NCBI GenBank assembly: GCA_040766105.1
Contig: JAXGRD010000001.1
Location: 372,001-436,000, forward strand
Reading direction: 5' to 3'
Source of the DNA: JAXGRD01 sp040766105
Lineage (GTDB): Bacteria > Bacillota > Clostridia > Peptostreptococcales > Anaerovoracaceae
Length of the DNA stretch: 64,000 nucleotides
Shown here: one piece after another, positions 61,197 to 64,000 of the stretch
How positions within the stretch are numbered: the first letter of the stretch is position 1
How the letters are laid out: the number at the start of each line of letters is the position of its first letter
Made by a program: the position numbers and the translations under genes
Notes under the pieces: generated by a model
The model's database searches: none
The model's input: only the letters and a program-made list of their open reading frames with translations
Told to the model about the DNA's origin: nothing

Positions 61197-61877
61197 ATGA
61201 AGAAAAAAATCATCATCGCCTTAGTTTTCATCTCGATTCTTCTTCTCGCAGGGTTGGGAATCAATGTATCGATGGTCAAAGGCACGGAAAAGAATATAGT
61301 GGCCTCCATAGAGGGGGAAGATATAGACATTGGCGGAATGGGGAAGATCGATGCAGACTGTATCATCGTACCCGGCGCTGGGGTGAATGCGGTTGGAAAA
61401 CCCAGCAAGATGCTCGCCGACCGATTGGATTTTGCTGTCTACTTATATAAAGCGGGCGTTGCGCCGAAGCTTTTGTTGTCCGGGGATAACGGGCAGACCA
61501 ATTACAATGAAGTGGTTGCCATGCAAAAATATGTTTTGGACAAGGATGTCCCCGGACGAGATGTCTTCCTGGATCACGCGGGCTTTTCCACCTACGATAC
61601 CATGTTTCGGGCAAAGGAAGTCTTTCAGGTGAACTCGGCCGTGGTGGTGACGCAAAGGTATCACCTTCACAGGGCCCTCTATGTAGGGGATAAAATGGGA
61701 ATGAAGGTATACGGTGGTGCCGCCGATCAAAAGCGGTATGTGGGACAGGAACGGCGGGACGCTCGAGAAATTCTTGCCCGGGAAAAGGACTTTTTCAAGT
61801 GTATCTTTATGCCGGATCCTACTTTTTTAGGGGAACCCTTCCCCATTTCGGGAGACGGCAGGCGAACGTGGAATTAG
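61197..61877 (+). CDS. DUF218 (YdcF/SanA-like) membrane protein
   Basis: 226 aa. One N-terminal TM helix (KKIIIALVFISILLLAGLGINVS) and an extracellular DUF218 domain with DCIIVPGAGV, LLLSGDNGQTNYNE and VVVTQRYHLHRAL. SanA-like proteins affect envelope permeability in enterobacteria; the function here is unknown. ATG 61197 follows GGAGG by ~7 nt. No clear promoter in the 117-nt gap to ilvE. Confidence 0.85.
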   Translation: MKKKIIIALVFISILLLAGLGINVSMVKGTEKNIVASIEGEDIDIGGMGKIDADCIIVPGAGVNAVGKPSKMLADRLDFAVYLYKAGVAPKLLLSGDNGQTNYNEVVAMQKYVLDKDVPGRDVFLDHAGFSTYDTMFRAKEVFQVNSAVVVTQRYHLHRALYVGDKMGMKVYGGAADQKRYVGQERRDAREILAREKDFFKCIFMPDPTFLGEPFPISGDGRRTWN

Positions 61878-61885
61878 GAAGAGAG

Positions 61886-62578
61886 ATGAGAGAAGAGATT
61901 TACAAACGACTGCAGAACAGCAGTGAAGAGGAATATAAGAAATTTAGCTGTAAGCTGAATCCTACGGTGGACCCGGACTCAGTAATGGGCGTGCGAATAC
62001 CGGTGTTGAGAGCTTTGGCAAAGGAGCTGGCAAAGGATGACTTTAGAGAATATATCCAAGAACTACCGGAGGATTGCGCCTTTGAAGAGCGGATGATTCA
62101 CGGGATGCTTCTGGGATATTGCAAGGTTTCTTGGGAAGAGTGGTGTCAGCTGGTGGAAGGCTTTGTGCCTCACATCAAGGACTGGGCAACCTGCGACAGC
62201 GCCGCCATGACCATGAAGATGATCCAAAAGCATCCGGAAGAGGGTTGGACCTTTTTGCATCAATTCCTATCTGATGAAGGAGAGTATGCTCGCCGCTTCG
62301 GAGCGGTGATGCTCCTGGCTAATTTCATTAGAGAGGACTATGTGGACCGTGTACTTGCGGCTTACGAGGAGATGGACCGAGAGCCGTACTACGTAATGAT
62401 GGCGGTGGCATGGGGCGTTTCCCATTGTTATACGGCATTTCCTCAGAAGACGGAACAGTTTTTGAAGAAGGAAAGCTTGGATGTAAAGACACACAACAAG
62501 GCGATCCAAAAAATAAGGGAATCCTACAGGGTAGACCGTGAAGACAAGGATCGATTGAAGGAGATGAAGAGAAAATGA
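61886..62578 (+). CDS. AlkD-like DNA alkylation repair protein
   Basis: 230 aa, all-helical HEAT-like protein. GVRIPVLRALAKELAKDD and MIHGMLLGYCK, then IKDWATCDSAA (the WxxCD motif seen in AlkD-type proteins) and YARRFGAVMLLANFI support the family. AlkD removes bulky or cationic N-alkylated bases without flipping them; catalytic competence is not proven here. ATG 61886 after AGGAAGAG, 8 nt after the preceding stop. Confidence 0.8.
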   Translation: MREEIYKRLQNSSEEEYKKFSCKLNPTVDPDSVMGVRIPVLRALAKELAKDDFREYIQELPEDCAFEERMIHGMLLGYCKVSWEEWCQLVEGFVPHIKDWATCDSAAMTMKMIQKHPEEGWTFLHQFLSDEGEYARRFGAVMLLANFIREDYVDRVLAAYEEMDREPYYVMMAVAWGVSHCYTAFPQKTEQFLKKESLDVKTHNKAIQKIRESYRVDREDKDRLKEMKRK

Positions 62579-63333
62579 TTTTTTATTTCAGCGGAACGGG
62601 GAACTCCGCTTGGGTTGCCAGGGAACTGGGAAAACAACTGGGTGAAAGCGGTGAGAATATAGCCACGCGACTTATGACGGGGGAAACATCCTATCTTGCC
62701 AAGGCAGGAGAGACCATCGGCATCGTGTTTCCGGTGTATGCTTGGGCTGCGCCGGAGCTGGTCAGCGATTTCGCAAAGGGTATCGTTTTGGATCGGGACA
62801 ACTTTGTCTTTGCTGTTGCTGTCTGTGGCGATACGGCGGGAAGAGCCGTTGAAAAATTGGGTAAGGATATTCAAATCGACAGTGGTTTCTCGGTGCTCAT
62901 GCCCAACAATTATGTGGTCTTGTTTTCTACAGATACTAGGGAACGGGTGGAAGGTCTTGTTTTAGACGCACGAGGTCGGATTCCGGATATTGCGGAGAGA
63001 ATTAGAAGCCGTGAGTCGGTTATGGATATCAAAAAAGGTGCCTTGCCGGGATTGAAAACGGCATTGATTGCGCCTTTGTTCAATCGCTGGGGCCGGAGCA
63101 CCAAGTATTTCTTTGCAGAGCCCACCTGCGATGGGTGCAGAGTTTGCGAGAAGGTTTGCCCGGTGGGCGTGGTTACCTTAGAGGAAGGTCGACCTGTTTG
63201 GAGTGGTGACTGCCTGCAATGCCTTGCATGCCTTCACTACTGCCCCAAGAAAGCCATCCAATATACAAAGCGCACGAGAAAAGCCGGTCGCTACAACTTT
63301 GAGAAGGATTGCACAGGTCTATTGTCGGATTGA
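62575..63333 (+). CDS. EFR1-type flavodoxin/ferredoxin protein
   Basis: 252 aa. N-terminal flavodoxin-like domain (MIFYFSGTGNSAWVARELGKQLG, FPVYAWAAPELV) and a C-terminal ferredoxin with two 4Fe-4S motifs: CDGCRVCEKVCPVG and CLQCLACLHYCPK. Typical of the EFR1-family proteins of anaerobic Bacillota, thought to move electrons. Overlaps the upstream stop (ATGA). The last 15 nt overlap convergent rnhA. Confidence 0.87.
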   Translation: MIFYFSGTGNSAWVARELGKQLGESGENIATRLMTGETSYLAKAGETIGIVFPVYAWAAPELVSDFAKGIVLDRDNFVFAVAVCGDTAGRAVEKLGKDIQIDSGFSVLMPNNYVVLFSTDTRERVEGLVLDARGRIPDIAERIRSRESVMDIKKGALPGLKTALIAPLFNRWGRSTKYFFAEPTCDGCRVCEKVCPVGVVTLEEGRPVWSGDCLQCLACLHYCPKKAIQYTKRTRKAGRYNFEKDCTGLLSD

Positions 63334-63864
63334 GTCGATGCCTTGGTTTGCCAAAGCATCCGCCCGATTGTTCATCCGGGTGATGTAGCTAAAATCTTCT
63401 CGGGTAAAGCGATTCCCGTTCCACTCTACGAACTTTTCGTAGAGTTTTTCTTTGTTGGTCGCCGGGTGATCCAGATTCACATGGCCCTTCACCCGAAAGA
63501 AGGAGATGTTGTGCCGGTCCAAATAGGGGAGAAGTTTTTCCCATAGGTCTCGGTTTTCCACCGGTTTCTTTCCGGCGGTGAGCCAACCGTTTGACAGCCA
63601 CTTGACATACCACTTTTGGCGAAAACAATCTATGAGATAGGAACTGTCGGAGAAGATCTCGATCATTTGATTCTCTTTTTTTATGGCGTTCATGGCCTCG
63701 ATGAGGGCCATCATCTCCATGCGGTTGTTGGTGGTGTTCTTCTCGCTGCCGAACAACTCCTTTTGATGTGGCCCGAATTCCAAAATCGCTCCCCAGCCTC
63801 CCAGGTTTTCTTCGTTCTGATTTCCCGAACATGCACCGTCGGTATAGATTTTCAAAGCTGTCAT
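63319..63864 (-). CDS. rnhA: Ribonuclease HI
   Basis: 181 aa. Degrades RNA in RNA:DNA hybrids. Active-site acidic residues are visible: D in IYTDGACSGN, E in NNRMEMMALIEAM, D in EIFSDSSYLIDCF and the C-terminal NNRADALANQG. It has the basic KWLSNGW handle segment of E. coli-like RNase HI and is slightly longer than usual. Confidence 0.94.
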   Translation of the reverse strand: MTALKIYTDGACSGNQNEENLGGWGAILEFGPHQKELFGSEKNTTNNRMEMMALIEAMNAIKKENQMIEIFSDSSYLIDCFRQKWYVKWLSNGWLTAGKKPVENRDLWEKLLPYLDRHNISFFRVKGHVNLDHPATNKEKLYEKFVEWNGNRFTREDFSYITRMNNRADALANQGIDSIRQ

Positions 63865-63889
63865 GGTTTCTCCTTTTCCTTATATGGAC

Positions 63890-63918
63890 ATTATGGAACA
63901 AGATGTCCTTTGTCGCAA
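63890..63918 (-). promoter_or_regulatory. rnhA promoter
   Basis: TTGCGA (63918-63913), 17 nt, CATAAT (63895-63890) on the minus strand, ~25 nt before the start with AAAAGGAG between. 63919-64000 is AT-rich and shows no gene. Confidence 0.55.
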
Positions 63919-64000
63919 GGAGTAATTGGGGAAGAGTCGTTGCAAATGTATAACAATCCTGAATAATACATATTTATACAACAAATGGGGTAATTTTGAT

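Noticed and set aside
1..64000. CRISPR arrays, rRNA or tRNA genes
   Set aside because: No regularly spaced direct repeats, no rRNA-like blocks and no tRNA cloverleaf with a T-loop GTTCRAATC signature were found by eye; a covariance scan would be needed for certainty.

Overview
The window looks like the replication-origin region and the flanking ~60 kb of a low-to-mid GC Bacillota chromosome, most likely a member of the Clostridia. The evidence is the gene order rpmH-rnpA-yidD-yidC-jag-mnmE-mnmG-rsmG-parA-parB on one side of the origin and dnaA-dnaN-recF-gyrB on the other, strong GGAGG ribosome binding sites, a T-box leader, a clostridial-type TPKTG sorting signal and ISLre2 and IS1202-like insertion sequences. 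I cannot name the genus. No rRNA, tRNA or CRISPR array is visible.

Layout. 1-5.1 kb (minus strand): truncated gyrB, a RelB/DinJ antitoxin with a deleted YoeB toxin, recF, dnaN, dnaA and a bipartite oriC. The dnaA-dnaN gap carries DnaA boxes, a run of TAG trinucleotides (DnaA-trio) and an AT-rich stretch; more boxes lie upstream of dnaA. 5.1-7.3 kb: a frameshifted remnant of a small wall-anchored protein and an IS1202-like element whose transposase has one internal TGA. 7.3-15.4 kb (plus strand): ribosomal protein L34, RNase P protein, membrane insertion, tRNA/rRNA modification and chromosome partitioning, with two parS sites. 15.4-23.7 kb: a lipoprotein/ABC/FtsX module, a DivIC-like protein, RNase M5, RsmA, an LTA-synthase-like sulfatase and a GNAT. 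23.7-31.4 kb (minus): an aroF-tyrA-aroB-aroA-aroC-pheA-aroEK operon for Phe/Tyr behind a leader peptide with six consecutive Tyr/Phe codons and a terminator. 31.5-39 kb (minus): transporter, GNAT, MntP, PepSY protein, a two-component system, amidohydrolase, MnmM-like methyltransferase and a membrane-CBS fusion. 39.1-40.8 kb: a complete ISLre2 element with a 9-bp target duplication. 40.9-46.6 kb (plus): glyA, sbcD, sbcC, GNAT. 46.6-52.5 kb (minus): DMT transporter and leuA-leuC-leuD-leuB behind a leucine T-box. 52.8-58.8 kb (plus): ilvB-ilvN-ilvC-ilvD and an MBL hydrolase. 58.8-64 kb: DUF815 ATPase and ilvE (minus), DUF218 protein, AlkD-like protein, EFR1-type ferredoxin (plus) and rnhA (minus).

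How it works together: the first 23 kb is a conserved replication, partitioning, membrane-insertion and RNA-processing core transcribed away from oriC. The rest is dominated by amino acid biosynthesis: Phe/Tyr (leader-peptide attenuation inferred), Leu (T-box) and Ile/Val/Leu (divergent from leu, with its own promoter and AT-rich repeats). Many genes overlap by 1-44 nt and several convergent pairs overlap at their 3' ends, so the genome is compact. The least ordinary observations are the aromatic leader attenuator, the decayed genes clustered at the origin, a parS site that can also fold as a terminator, and a membrane-CBS gene with a hairpin-rich leader.
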